From: RGIG3002 sp964449325 | GTDB taxonomy: Bacteria > Bacillota > Clostridia > Lachnospirales > Lachnospiraceae | DNA length: 64,000 nt | Direction: 5' to 3' | Assembly: GCA_964449325.1 (NCBI GenBank) | Contig: CAYUYJ010000014.1 | Location: 20,649 to 84,648 of the forward strand | Shown: in pieces, positions 43,338-52,430 of the stretch | Layout of the letters: every line of letters starts with the position of its first letter | Numbering within the stretch: the stretch's first letter is position 1 | Position numbers and translations under genes: made by a program | The notes under the pieces: generated by a model | The model's database searches: none | What the model was told of the DNA's origin: nothing | What the model saw: only the letters and a program-made list of their open reading frames with translations

Positions 43338-44213
43338 ATGTTATTATCAATTCAAAATGTAACGGTGCGTTACGGAGCGGACACGGTGCTTTCCGTCAAT
43401 GAGCCGCTTACTATCGAAGAAGGGGACAGAGTCGGTGTCATCGGCTCAAACGGAGCAGGAAAGAGTACGCTGATAAAAAGCATTTTGGGACTTGTCAACT
43501 ATCAGGGAACTATCCGGACAAACTTGAAACCGGAGCAGATGGCAACGCATATGCAGTTTAATGAGTATACGGATACGATGCCTGTAAAGTACATAATGGA
43601 GGCAATTCTGGAAACAAAAATTGACCAAAATAAAAAACTGCAGGAGCTGATTTCTTATTTTGAGTTTGAAGACTGTCTGCGAAAAAAATATACCAAGCTT
43701 TCCGGTGGGCAAAAGCAGCGTTTTACCATCATTCTGGTGATGATGCAGGAGGCGGCATTGACGTTTTATGATGAAGTGACGTCGGGACTGGACTTTGAAA
43801 CGAGACAGAAATTAGTGGAAAAACTGGTGGATTGGTACAAGAATAAAGAAGCAAGTTTGCTGGTTGTATCCCATTATTATGAGGAATTGGAACAGCTTGC
43901 CAATAAACTGCTGATTTTGGATAAAGGGCAGGTAATTGATTACGGAAGAAAAGAAGAACTGTTTCAAAAATACTGTGGCAGGGCAGTAATTATCACGGAT
44001 TATTCCGAGGAAAACGAAAAGCTTTTAGCAGGCTATGAAAGACTGGCTGCTCCGGCACATTTACTTGCCTTTTCCTGTGACAGTGAGGAAAAAGAGAAGG
44101 CTCTTACAGACCTGCTTTTGGTTAACAATATCAATTATAAGAGAAGCAACAGTGATATCGAGATGATTTACATTAATGCAAAAGAAAGCTTTGAAAAACG
44201 GGGAGGAAAGTAA
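43338..44213 (+). CDS. ABC transporter ATP-binding protein of the third module
   Basis: The protein has 291 residues. It has Walker A GSNGAGKST (36-44), signature KLSGGQKQRFTII, a Walker B region LTFYDEVTSGLD and a switch His in VVSHYYEEL. TFYDEVTSGLD has Tyr-Asp-Glu where most members have Leu-Asp-Glu-Pro, a mild departure. A C-terminal extension of about 80 residues is of the type found in peptide/drug exporter ATPases. The permease follows one base after the stop. The promoter box at 43271 links it to the upstream two-component pair. Confidence 0.87.
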   Translation: MLLSIQNVTVRYGADTVLSVNEPLTIEEGDRVGVIGSNGAGKSTLIKSILGLVNYQGTIRTNLKPEQMATHMQFNEYTDTMPVKYIMEAILETKIDQNKKLQELISYFEFEDCLRKKYTKLSGGQKQRFTIILVMMQEAALTFYDEVTSGLDFETRQKLVEKLVDWYKNKEASLLVVSHYYEELEQLANKLLILDKGQVIDYGRKEELFQKYCGRAVIITDYSEENEKLLAGYERLAAPAHLLAFSCDSEEKEKALTDLLLVNNINYKRSNSDIEMIYINAKESFEKRGGK

Positions 44214-44214
44214 A

Positions 44215-44994
44215 ATGGAGAAAAAGAGAAAATTAGTTTCATTGCAGATGTTGCTTTTTGAATTTCGTAATACAACAGGGAATCCGTATGTTCACATTTT
44301 TGGTGTGGGAATGCCGATTTTAATGATGGTGGTGATTTCCCGTGCAGTTACTTCGGAGATTACCGATGCAGCCATCTTTTCCTCCGTAGTGACCTCTTTG
44401 TTTTTGGGCATCGGTGCACTGATTCCTTTGGCAACGATTCTCATGGGCTATGGAGTATCCCATGCACAGGAGCTGGAAAAAGGAATCCCTCAAAGAATGG
44501 AGTTGTTTGGCATTACAGCAAAGATTTCTTTATGCAACAGGGTGATTTCGGAAGGAATTTTCATGCTGATGGCATTTGCCGTTTATTTTGTGGTGGGATA
44601 TCTTTTTATGGATATACAGGCACCTCATATATCAGGTGCCATCCTTTATATGGTCTGTATACTTGTATTGAGTTTGATACTGTTTTGTCTTGCCTATGCA
44701 ATTTCTTCGCTTTTGAAAAAATTCGGACAGACGTATTGTGTCACTATGCTATTGTATTTTGTATTTATGATTTTTGGAGGCATGATGGGAATTACCTATG
44801 AAAATATGCCGACAGGTATGCAGCAGGTTGCAAAACTACTGCCGATTACTTATATCAATCGGGATTTTTATACGGTTTGGACGGGAGAAAGCTATAATTT
44901 TATACCAATGCTGCAATCCTACCTCCTACTTGGAGCAGTAGCCGGAATTTTGCTGTTTATTGCGGTGAAGAGCACATCGAGAAAACTGCATTGA
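44215..44994 (+). CDS. ABC-2 type permease of the third module
   Basis: The protein has 259 residues; ATG 44215 follows GGGGAGG, while a Met at 44176 lies inside the ATPase gene. Six membrane helices are visible, with the ABC-2 segment ELEKGIPQRMELFGITAKISLCNRVISEG near the middle and FGGMMGITYENMPTGMQQVAKLLPITYINRDF late in the chain. This is the usual pattern of drug or peptide exporters (ABC2_membrane family). The operon ends in a long perfect hairpin at 45008. Confidence 0.84.
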   Translation: MEKKRKLVSLQMLLFEFRNTTGNPYVHIFGVGMPILMMVVISRAVTSEITDAAIFSSVVTSLFLGIGALIPLATILMGYGVSHAQELEKGIPQRMELFGITAKISLCNRVISEGIFMLMAFAVYFVVGYLFMDIQAPHISGAILYMVCILVLSLILFCLAYAISSLLKKFGQTYCVTMLLYFVFMIFGGMMGITYENMPTGMQQVAKLLPITYINRDFYTVWTGESYNFIPMLQSYLLLGAVAGILLFIAVKSTSRKLH

Positions 44995-45007
44995 TATATA
45001 GTATTTT

Positions 45008-45058
45008 AGGAAAAGGGTATCGGTATCATCCGGGGATGAATATCGATACCCTTTTCCT
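45008..45058 (+). terminator. Strong terminator of the third ABC module
   Basis: Fifteen bases from 45008 (AGGAAAAGGGTATCG) pair perfectly with 45044-45058, and the arm itself contains the T-rich run. Confidence 0.85.
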
Positions 45059-45201
45059 ATATATAAAAAATGAAAAAAACAATGTAAAATTATGTAAAAT
45101 ATGGTATGATAGTACTAAATAAGGTCATGGAATTTGTCATGAGCTAACAGAGAGTGGGAAGAAAACGGTGCAAGAAAAGACACCGGGAAAAGGAGCAGAA
45201 T

Positions 45202-46488
45202 GTGAAGAAGAAAATACTGGCAGGATTACTTACAATGACGGTACTTTGTATGAGTTTAGCGGGGTGTGGTCAAAGTACGGCAGGAAGTGCAGCAGAAGAA
45301 GAAAACACACAGGAAGCGGAGCAGGCAGAAAATCCATCTGTGGACAATGGTGTTGTTACATTAAGAGTGTGGGCAGAGGAAACAAACTGGCCGATGCTGA
45401 CAAAGATGATTGAAAGCTTTAAGCAGAAATATGCGGGACAGGCGGAATTTGATATCGTTTTGGAAACAGGAGCAGATTCTTCTACAAAAGATACGCTCTT
45501 GGGAGATGTTCATAACGGAGCCGATGTTTTTTCTTTTGCAGATGACCAGATAGCAGCGATGGCAGCGGCAGGTGCCTTGGAGCCCGTGCCTAATGCAGAG
45601 GAAATAAAAAATGCTAATTTGGCGGATTCCGTAGAGGCAGCTACGATAAATGATGTTTTATACGCTTATCCGATGACTGCGGATAACGGTTATTTCTTAT
45701 ATTATGATAAAAATTACCTGACAGAAGCGGATGTGGCGACGATGGACGGACTTCTTGCTGCGGCAGAAGCAACCGGAAAACAGGTTACTATGGACTGGAG
45801 TTCGGGCTGGTATTTATATGCATTCTTTGGCAATACCGGACTGGAATTCGGAATTAATGATGATGGAGTAACAAACTATTGTAACTGGAATACAACGGAA
45901 GGTTCTGTTAAGGGAACCGATATTGCACAGGCGCTTCTTGCGATTGCCGCAAGCCCGGCTTTCCGTAATGCAACAGATACGGAATTCCTTGCAGGAGTGC
46001 AGGACGGAACGGTAGTTGCCGGTGTCAGCGGTGCATGGAATGCCATGGATGTGAAAAACGCATGGGGTGAGAATTATGGCGCGGTAAAACTGCCTACTTA
46101 TACAGTAGCAGGACAGCAGGTACAGATGGCATCCTTTACCGGATATAAATATATGGGTGTTAATGCTTATTCTGCTCATAAAGAGTGGGCGTTAAAGCTT
46201 GCAGACTGGTTGACTAACGAAGAAAACCAGACGCTTCGTTTTGTGGAAAGGAATCAGGGACCATCCAATAAGAATGCAGCAGCTTCCGAAGAAGTGAAGA
46301 AGGTTCCGGCAATTCAGGCGGTGATTGCGCAGTCGGAATTTGGAAATTTACAACGTGTCGGTAACAACTTTTGGACCCCCTGCAGTGATTTCGGTGCCAT
46401 TATGGCAGCAGGAAATCCGACAGGTACGGATTTGCAGGAAATCATGGACAATCTGGTAAATGGCATTACGAAATCGGTAGCACAGTAA
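45202..46488 (+). CDS. Extracellular solute-binding lipoprotein (maltose/sugar type)
   Basis: The protein has 428 residues; GTG 45202 follows AAAAGGAG, whereas an ATG-like start at 45154 lies upstream of that site. The signal peptide ends in the lipobox LAGC. The mature part is a type-1 solute-binding fold (VVTLRVWAEETNWPMLTKMIESF, then GADVFSFADDQIAAMAAAGALEP, then AYPMTADNGYFLYYDK) like sugar-binding proteins of ABC importers. No permease or ATPase gene is near. A chemoreceptor gene follows after 15 bases, so the protein may serve sensing rather than uptake, or work with a permease elsewhere. Confidence 0.85.
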   Translation: MKKKILAGLLTMTVLCMSLAGCGQSTAGSAAEEENTQEAEQAENPSVDNGVVTLRVWAEETNWPMLTKMIESFKQKYAGQAEFDIVLETGADSSTKDTLLGDVHNGADVFSFADDQIAAMAAAGALEPVPNAEEIKNANLADSVEAATINDVLYAYPMTADNGYFLYYDKNYLTEADVATMDGLLAAAEATGKQVTMDWSSGWYLYAFFGNTGLEFGINDDGVTNYCNWNTTEGSVKGTDIAQALLAIAASPAFRNATDTEFLAGVQDGTVVAGVSGAWNAMDVKNAWGENYGAVKLPTYTVAGQQVQMASFTGYKYMGVNAYSAHKEWALKLADWLTNEENQTLRFVERNQGPSNKNAAASEEVKKVPAIQAVIAQSEFGNLQRVGNNFWTPCSDFGAIMAAGNPTGTDLQEIMDNLVNGITKSVAQ

Positions 46489-46503
46489 CGGGAGGAGACG
46501 CAG

Positions 46504-48237
46504 ATGAAGAAAAAAAGAAGTATCAGTACAAAATTACTTGTTCTGATTCCGGTGTTTATTTTGGGCATTGTTTCTATTTTTTCAAATGTGGAAGCAATTT
46601 CCAATATTCGCAGTGTAAATGCAAATGCAACCCGGATTGCAAACGGATACATGACATGCATTTCTGAATTAAGCGATATTCAGAAGGAGACACAAAAGAT
46701 TCACAGGCTGGGACTTTCTCATATTGTTGCTACAGATTTAGACACGATGATTGAACTGGTTGCAAGTATCCGTGCGGAGCAGGAACTTTTGGACGGTTAT
46801 CTTGCCGACTTTGAGAAATATATTGATGAGGAAAATCGGGCAAGCTATGAAAGTCTGCTTACGAATTTTGAAGGGCTGAAATATGAAAATGCCAATCTGA
46901 TGGCATACAGTGCAGGCGGAAAAAATGAAGCTGCCTATACGTTGGCGAATGGTGCAATTGCGGAGTATTCTTCTGCGATGCAGAGTGCGGTAGAGACAAT
47001 GACAGCGAATATCGAGGCGAATGCGGAAGCAGCAAAAGAGCAGCTTGCGTCGGTATACCAAAAGAGTCTGATTGCCAATACAATCACCATTACCATCAGT
47101 ATTCTTGCATTGCTTGGCGCATTGCTTGGAGTATTTATTCTGGTGGTTCGCCCGCTGACCAAAACACAGAAGGAAATCAATGGCATTATTGCAGATATAG
47201 ACAGACGTGAGGGTGACCTGACAAAACGTGTCAGTATTCCGTCCAATACGGAGGTTGCGGCACTTGGTAATGGTATTAATGTATTCATGAGTAAGCTGCA
47301 GGACATTTTCAAGATGATTACAAGCAATTCTCAGGAGATGGAGCAGGTTGTCAACGAGGTTATGGACAGCGTTATGACATCCAATAACAGTGTATCCGAT
47401 TTGTCCGCTCTGACAGAGGAACTGGCAGCAACCATGCAGGAAATGTCGGCAAATGCTTCTTTAATTAATTCCAACGCAGAGGCAGTGAAGGAAGAAGTTA
47501 ATGCGATTGCGGAAAGAACAAATGAAATTAACAGCTATACAAAGGAAATGAAGGAACATGCGGACGGTATGGAAAATACAGCCCGTTCCAACATGGAATC
47601 TACCGGTAAGAAGGTAAATGAAATTCTCTCCGTACTGGGCAAAGCGATTGAAGACAGTGACAGTGTAAGCCAGGTAAACAGCCTGACGGATGATATTTTA
47701 AGTATTGCCAGCCAGACAAACCTACTTGCATTAAATGCCTCCATTGAGGCAGCCAGAGCCGGTGAAGCAGGGAAGGGCTTTGCGGTAGTGGCAACGGAAA
47801 TCAGTCAGCTTGCAACAGCAAGTCAGGAAGCTGCTAACCGTATTCAGCAGATTAACAGTGTGGTTACTTCCGCAGTACATAACCTTGCGGACAATGCAAA
47901 CGGTCTGGTAAAATACATGAATGATTCTATTTTACCGGAGTTTGAAGCCTTTGTGGATTCGGGAAGCGAATATAAGAAAAAAGCAACCTATATCGAAGAG
48001 GTTATGAATGAATTTAAGCAAAAGACCGATACCTTGCAGAGAACTATGGAAGAAATTGCAGGCTCCATTAATACCATAGCAAATGCCATTGAGGAAGGGG
48101 TAAACGGAGTAAGCAGTGCGGCCGACAGTACGCAGGTATTGGTAAGCGATATGGAAAACATTACCCATCATATGGATAATAACCAGGCAATTGCAGCTGC
48201 CTTAAAGCAGGAGACAGAAGTATTTAAGAAATTATAG
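46504..48237 (+). CDS. Methyl-accepting chemotaxis protein
   Basis: The protein has 577 residues with GGGAGGAG before the ATG. Membrane helices lie at about 10-30 and 193-216. Between them is a helical-bundle sensor domain (4HB type, Glu/Ala-rich). HAMP (about 215-270) is followed by the signalling domain with the highly conserved tip LLALNASIEAARAGEAGKGFAVVATEI. Compared with many receptors the tip is preceded by a shorter arm. It relays ligand binding to CheA/CheW. The preceding solute-binding lipoprotein in the same operon is the probable ligand-presenting partner. Confidence 0.9.
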   Translation: MKKKRSISTKLLVLIPVFILGIVSIFSNVEAISNIRSVNANATRIANGYMTCISELSDIQKETQKIHRLGLSHIVATDLDTMIELVASIRAEQELLDGYLADFEKYIDEENRASYESLLTNFEGLKYENANLMAYSAGGKNEAAYTLANGAIAEYSSAMQSAVETMTANIEANAEAAKEQLASVYQKSLIANTITITISILALLGALLGVFILVVRPLTKTQKEINGIIADIDRREGDLTKRVSIPSNTEVAALGNGINVFMSKLQDIFKMITSNSQEMEQVVNEVMDSVMTSNNSVSDLSALTEELAATMQEMSANASLINSNAEAVKEEVNAIAERTNEINSYTKEMKEHADGMENTARSNMESTGKKVNEILSVLGKAIEDSDSVSQVNSLTDDILSIASQTNLLALNASIEAARAGEAGKGFAVVATEISQLATASQEAANRIQQINSVVTSAVHNLADNANGLVKYMNDSILPEFEAFVDSGSEYKKKATYIEEVMNEFKQKTDTLQRTMEEIAGSINTIANAIEEGVNGVSSAADSTQVLVSDMENITHHMDNNQAIAAALKQETEVFKKL

Positions 48238-48253
48238 GTGAAGGTCAAACAGA

Positions 48254-48283
48254 AGCTGCCGCTTAACATGCGGTGGCTTTTTT
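48254..48283 (+). terminator. Terminator behind the chemoreceptor gene
   Basis: AGCTGCCGC (48254-48262) pairs with GCGGTGGCT (48270-48278) with two G-T pairs, followed by a T run to 48283. Confidence 0.75.
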
Positions 48284-48482
48284 GATGATGAGAAAGTGCT
48301 TTTGTGTAGTGAGAAGCCAAGGAGAATTTTGTATATAATACAGAGAAGAAGGGAAAGGCATAAATAAAAAATTAAGAAAGTAATTATAAAAATCAGTTGA
48401 AGTGCTAACCTAATAATGCTAGAGTTATATGCGGACAGAACTTTGTCGAAAAAGGAGAACAGAAAGGAGTCATGCGGTAGTT

Positions 48483-49892
48483 ATGTTATTTTGCAGTATT
48501 GAATTTATCTTTATATTTCTGCCGATTGTACTGCTTTTATATTATGAAACCCCGGCAAGACTTCGGAATCTCCTATTGCTTTTGGCAAGTCTGGTGTTTT
48601 ATATAAACGGAGAGAAGCAATATGTTTATGTTTTGCTTCTATCTATCGGTGCAAATTATTTGCTTGCACTGGGAATTGAGAAGGTGCAGAGCAAAAATGG
48701 AAAACGCCTTCTTTTGGCAGGAACCCTTCTGTTTGATTTTGCACCGCTGTTTCTTTTTAAATATTACGATTTTGTGATAGAAAATATCAATATATTATTG
48801 CAAAAAGGAGGAAGCGGGCAGCAACTTAGTCCTCTTGGGCTGGTATTGCCGTTGGGAATCAGCTTTTACACATTTCAACTTGCTTCCTATATTATAGATG
48901 TATATTGGGGGAAGGTCAGCGCGGAGAAAAACCTGATACGTTTCGGTACATACCTCTGCATGTTTCCTCAGCTGATAGCCGGACCCATTGTAAAATATGC
49001 GGATATGGCGAAGCAATTGGGAAGAAGAAGATTTTGTGCAGGAAACTTAGAAGAGGGTGCAAAGCTTTTTACACTTGGACTTGCTTCCAAGATGCTTCTG
49101 GCGAATCCCATGGGGGCTTTTTGGAATAAAGTGCAGGTCATTGGGTTTGAAAGTATTTCCATGCCGTTTGCGTGGTTAGGTGCGATTTCTTATACCTTTC
49201 AGATTTATTTTGACTTCAATGGTTATTCTTTGATGGCAATGGGACTGTGCCGCATGCTTGGCTTTACCATTAAGCCGAATTTTAACAGACCATATTTGTC
49301 CAAGTCTTTGACGGAGTTTTGGAGGCGGTGGCACATTTCACTCGGAAACTGGTTTCGGGAATATATTTATATTCCGCTTGGCGGAAACAGGAACGGTAAA
49401 ATCAAGTGGGTAAGAAATTTATTTGTTGTTTGGATCTTGACCGGTATCTGGCACGGTGCGGAATGGAATTTTTTGCTGTGGGGATTATTTTTGTTTGTAG
49501 TGCTGTTTCTGGAAAAAACATTTTATTTGAAGAGGCTTGAAAAAAGCAGGGTCATTTCAAGGATTTATATGGCAATTCTGATTCCGATAAGCTGGATGAT
49601 TTTTGCCATTACCGATTTGCAGGAACTTGTGATGTATCTTGGAAGGATGTTTGGTTTCGGAAAAGTTGCTTTGTCAGGGAGTATTCTGACTTATGAACTG
49701 ATGGCAGCGATAAAATCCTGCGGAATACAATGGATTGTATGCTTTCTGATGCTCCTGCCGTTTCCGGCGGCATGGTATAAAAAGCATAAAAGGGACAAAA
49801 TGTGTATTGTGATTTTACTCTGTCTTTTCTGGGCGTCAGTGTACCAAATTTTATATACGGAGTTAAATCCTTTTATGTATTTCAGATTTTAG
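48483..49892 (+). CDS. MBOAT-family O-acyltransferase (AlgI/DltB-like)
   Basis: The protein has 469 residues; the start at 48483 (MLFCSIEFIFIFLPIVLLLYY) matches the family opening and follows AAAGGAG by 12 bases. About ten membrane helices are present. The MBOAT core has GLVLPLGISFYTFQLASYIIDVYWG, the SLTEFWRRWHISLGNWFREYIYIPLGG signature and the catalytic His in GIWHGAEWNFLLWG. Such enzymes move acyl groups to polysaccharides or teichoic acids at the membrane. The next gene codes for an SGNH protein, the usual partner. Confidence 0.88.
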   Translation: MLFCSIEFIFIFLPIVLLLYYETPARLRNLLLLLASLVFYINGEKQYVYVLLLSIGANYLLALGIEKVQSKNGKRLLLAGTLLFDFAPLFLFKYYDFVIENINILLQKGGSGQQLSPLGLVLPLGISFYTFQLASYIIDVYWGKVSAEKNLIRFGTYLCMFPQLIAGPIVKYADMAKQLGRRRFCAGNLEEGAKLFTLGLASKMLLANPMGAFWNKVQVIGFESISMPFAWLGAISYTFQIYFDFNGYSLMAMGLCRMLGFTIKPNFNRPYLSKSLTEFWRRWHISLGNWFREYIYIPLGGNRNGKIKWVRNLFVVWILTGIWHGAEWNFLLWGLFLFVVLFLEKTFYLKRLEKSRVISRIYMAILIPISWMIFAITDLQELVMYLGRMFGFGKVALSGSILTYELMAAIKSCGIQWIVCFLMLLPFPAAWYKKHKRDKMCIVILLCLFWASVYQILYTELNPFMYFRF

Positions 49893-49929
49893 GGAACAAA
49901 AAGTGAAAAGAAAGGATGGAGAGTGGAAG

Positions 49930-50820
49930 ATGAAAAAGGCAAAAATACAATGCCCGTATTTTATATTGCTGGTAGTGACCTCCATCCTTTTTATATTATT
50001 ATATCAGATGAAAATAAACGGTTTTATTGCATTTCCGAAAGGAAGCTTTGAAAAGGGAAATGCAGAGGCAGATTCGGATTCGAGTGGGGAAATAGCAGAA
50101 AGTATTTCCGGGGATAAGGGAATCGAACAGGGCGACAGGCAAGGGAAAGAGGAAATCAGTATTTCAGGTAACGATATGCCGGAGAATACGCAACAGGACA
50201 GTTCGGTATCGGGAAATGAAACTGATTCCGTGAGAAAAACGGAAAGCCCGGAGGAATATCTGGCAGATACGCTTTTTATCGGAGATTCCAGAACGGCCTC
50301 TTTAAAAGAATATGCGGGTTGGGATACGGCGCATTTTTATGTAAAATACGGTCTTACCATATGGGATGTGTTGGATGAGAAAATTGCAGAATATGACGGA
50401 GAAAAAATTTCGGTAGAGGAAGCGTTGCAGAAAGAAAAATTCGGTAAAATATATATTATGCTGGGCATTAACGAACTGGGGCGCGGAACACCGGAAACCT
50501 TTGCAGAGCAGTACGGCAAGGTGGTGGAGCGGATAAAGAAACTTCAGCCCGATGCGGTGATTGTGGTAGAGGCAATTATGCATGTAACGGCAGAAAAGGA
50601 TGCGGAGAAAACCTATATTAATAATGAGGAAATTAATGCAAGAAATGCCCAAATAAAACAAATGGCAGAGAATGCAGGAGTAGAATGGCTGGATGTCAAT
50701 CCGGCAACGGATGATGAGGAAACAGGGTGTCTTATGAGTGCTTATTCTTTTGACGGAGTGCATTTGAAGGTGAAATATCTGGATGTTTGGAAGGAGTTTA
50801 TTTTAGCGAATCGGTTTTAA
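49930..50820 (+). CDS. Membrane-anchored SGNH/GDSL-type hydrolase or acyltransferase
   Basis: The protein has 296 residues; ATG 49930 is preferred behind GGAG, with a GTG at 49903 as alternative. One N-terminal helix (10-27) anchors it; a Ser/Glu/Gly-rich linker (about 38-105) follows. The SGNH domain has block I FIGDSRT with Ser120, block III GINELG with the Asn, and block V DGVHL with the Asp/His pair. It probably accepts acyl groups from the MBOAT protein on the outer side of the membrane and modifies a cell-surface polymer. Terminator at 50858. Confidence 0.82.
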   Translation: MKKAKIQCPYFILLVVTSILFILLYQMKINGFIAFPKGSFEKGNAEADSDSSGEIAESISGDKGIEQGDRQGKEEISISGNDMPENTQQDSSVSGNETDSVRKTESPEEYLADTLFIGDSRTASLKEYAGWDTAHFYVKYGLTIWDVLDEKIAEYDGEKISVEEALQKEKFGKIYIMLGINELGRGTPETFAEQYGKVVERIKKLQPDAVIVVEAIMHVTAEKDAEKTYINNEEINARNAQIKQMAENAGVEWLDVNPATDDEETGCLMSAYSFDGVHLKVKYLDVWKEFILANRF

Positions 50821-50857
50821 ATATAGATGTGGAAAACAGAGGTGAAAAAGATTGTGG

Positions 50858-50884
50858 AAGTGTCGCTGCGAAGCGGCACTTTTT
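50858..50884 (+). terminator. Terminator of the MBOAT/SGNH operon
   Basis: AAGTGTCGCT (50858-50867) pairs with AGCGGCACTT (50872-50881) with one G-T pair, 4-base GCGA loop and T run. Confidence 0.8.
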
Positions 50885-50965
50885 GCTTGGAATAAAAATG
50901 ATGGTTTTGTCCATACTGAAAGTGATGCTTATATAGAATATGGAAAAGGCAGGGAAGGAAGAAGT

Positions 50966-52411
50966 ATGGCGGAAATAGAGAGAAGGGAAAAGTATAATCG
51001 GGCGGCAGGATGGCAGGTGGCATGCTTTCCCCTGAATAATACAGCAACGAACTGTTTTATGTTTCTGATGTCCTATGTGACCTATCTGGCGGTAGGAGGG
51101 ATTGGGGCAGGTATGATTTTTATTTCATCTATGATGACATGGATGCGGATATTTGATGCGGTGACGGATCCGGTAATCGGGGTAGTGATTGACCGGATGA
51201 AAACAAAGTATGGAAAATTCCGTCCTGTCATTGTGGCGGGATATCTGATTATGGCAGTCAGTTTGGGATGTATGTATTTTCTGGCAGTGGGAGTCAGGGA
51301 AGGACTGCGGCTGCCGGTTTTCGTAGTGTCTTACTTCTTTTATGTTATCGGTTATACACTTCAGACCGCATGTACAAAAGCGGGACAGACCTGCATTACA
51401 AATGACCCCGTACAACGACCTATGTTTACACGCTATGATGCGATTTACAGTCTGCTGCTGTTTTCTCTCGGAAGCCTGTATATTTCCGGCTATCTTCAGC
51501 CCAAGTACGGAGCCATAAATGTACCGGCAATGCAGGAATTCTGTCTGACGTTTCTGGCAATTGCTGCAGTGTTTACCGTTTTTGCCGTTGCTGCACTTTG
51601 GCAGAAGGATGTGGAAGAAAACTGGGGAATCGGAACACAGGAGAAGATACGGTTCAGAGATTATGTGTCGGTGTTTAGGAAAAATCGCCCGCTTCAGATG
51701 CTGGTACTGGCGGCATCTACTGATAAGCTGGCGGCAACCTGTTCTACCAATGCGGGAATTACAATGCTTCTTTTTGGTGTCATTATAGGGGATTACAAGG
51801 TTAGTGGGCATTTGAGTTTAATCAGTATTCTGCCTACGGTTCTGATTATCTGGGCAGGGACGAAGCTTGCCGGAAAGCATGGTTCCAAAAAGGCATTGGT
51901 TCGATATACATGGTATTCTATTCTGTCTGCGATTTTGCTTTTCTTCGTATTCTTGTTTACGGATCCGATGCAGATTCGCTTTGGCAGAGGCGGAAGCTTT
52001 CTTGTAACCGGGATTTTTTTGTTGGCATACTGCGTTCATAATGGGGTAAAATCGATTGTTACCAACATTGTTATTCCGATGATTGCAGACTGTTCGGATT
52101 ATGAAACTTATAAAACAGGCAGATATGTACCGGGGATGCTCGGGACCCTTTTTTCTTTCGTGGATAAGGCGGTTTCGGCATTTGGAAATACTGTAGCGGG
52201 TTTTTTCCTGGCGGGGCTCGGGTATGTGAATACAACGCCACAGGCAGGAGATCCATATAGTCAAATGGTATTTATTTATGTGATGCTGGCATTTATCGGA
52301 CTGCCGATTCTGGGGTGGATTATATCTTTGGTTGCCATGCGTTTCTACAGTCTCGATGATGAAAGTATGCGGGAAATCGGGGAAAAGCTGGCAGGAGAAA
52401 AGCAAAAATAA
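50966..52411 (+). CDS. GPH-family sugar/glucuronide:cation symporter
   Basis: The protein has 481 residues; ATG 50966 follows GGGAAGGAAG, while an upstream in-frame ATG at 50852 runs through a terminator. Twelve membrane helices are expected; FDAVTDPVIGVVIDRMKTKYGKFRP is the hallmark of the glycoside-pentoside-hexuronide family, and DCSDYETYKTGRYVPGML is the second family motif. The beta-glucuronidase gene follows 19 bases on, so glucuronide conjugates are the likely substrate. Confidence 0.88.
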   Translation: MAEIERREKYNRAAGWQVACFPLNNTATNCFMFLMSYVTYLAVGGIGAGMIFISSMMTWMRIFDAVTDPVIGVVIDRMKTKYGKFRPVIVAGYLIMAVSLGCMYFLAVGVREGLRLPVFVVSYFFYVIGYTLQTACTKAGQTCITNDPVQRPMFTRYDAIYSLLLFSLGSLYISGYLQPKYGAINVPAMQEFCLTFLAIAAVFTVFAVAALWQKDVEENWGIGTQEKIRFRDYVSVFRKNRPLQMLVLAASTDKLAATCSTNAGITMLLFGVIIGDYKVSGHLSLISILPTVLIIWAGTKLAGKHGSKKALVRYTWYSILSAILLFFVFLFTDPMQIRFGRGGSFLVTGIFLLAYCVHNGVKSIVTNIVIPMIADCSDYETYKTGRYVPGMLGTLFSFVDKAVSAFGNTVAGFFLAGLGYVNTTPQAGDPYSQMVFIYVMLAFIGLPILGWIISLVAMRFYSLDDESMREIGEKLAGEKQK

Positions 52412-52430
52412 AGAAAAGAGGGAAAAGAAC

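Noticed and set aside
50852..50965. Upstream extension of the GPH transporter gene
   Set aside because: It would run through a terminator hairpin at 50858-50884; the ATG at 50966 has a good ribosome binding site and matches the family start.
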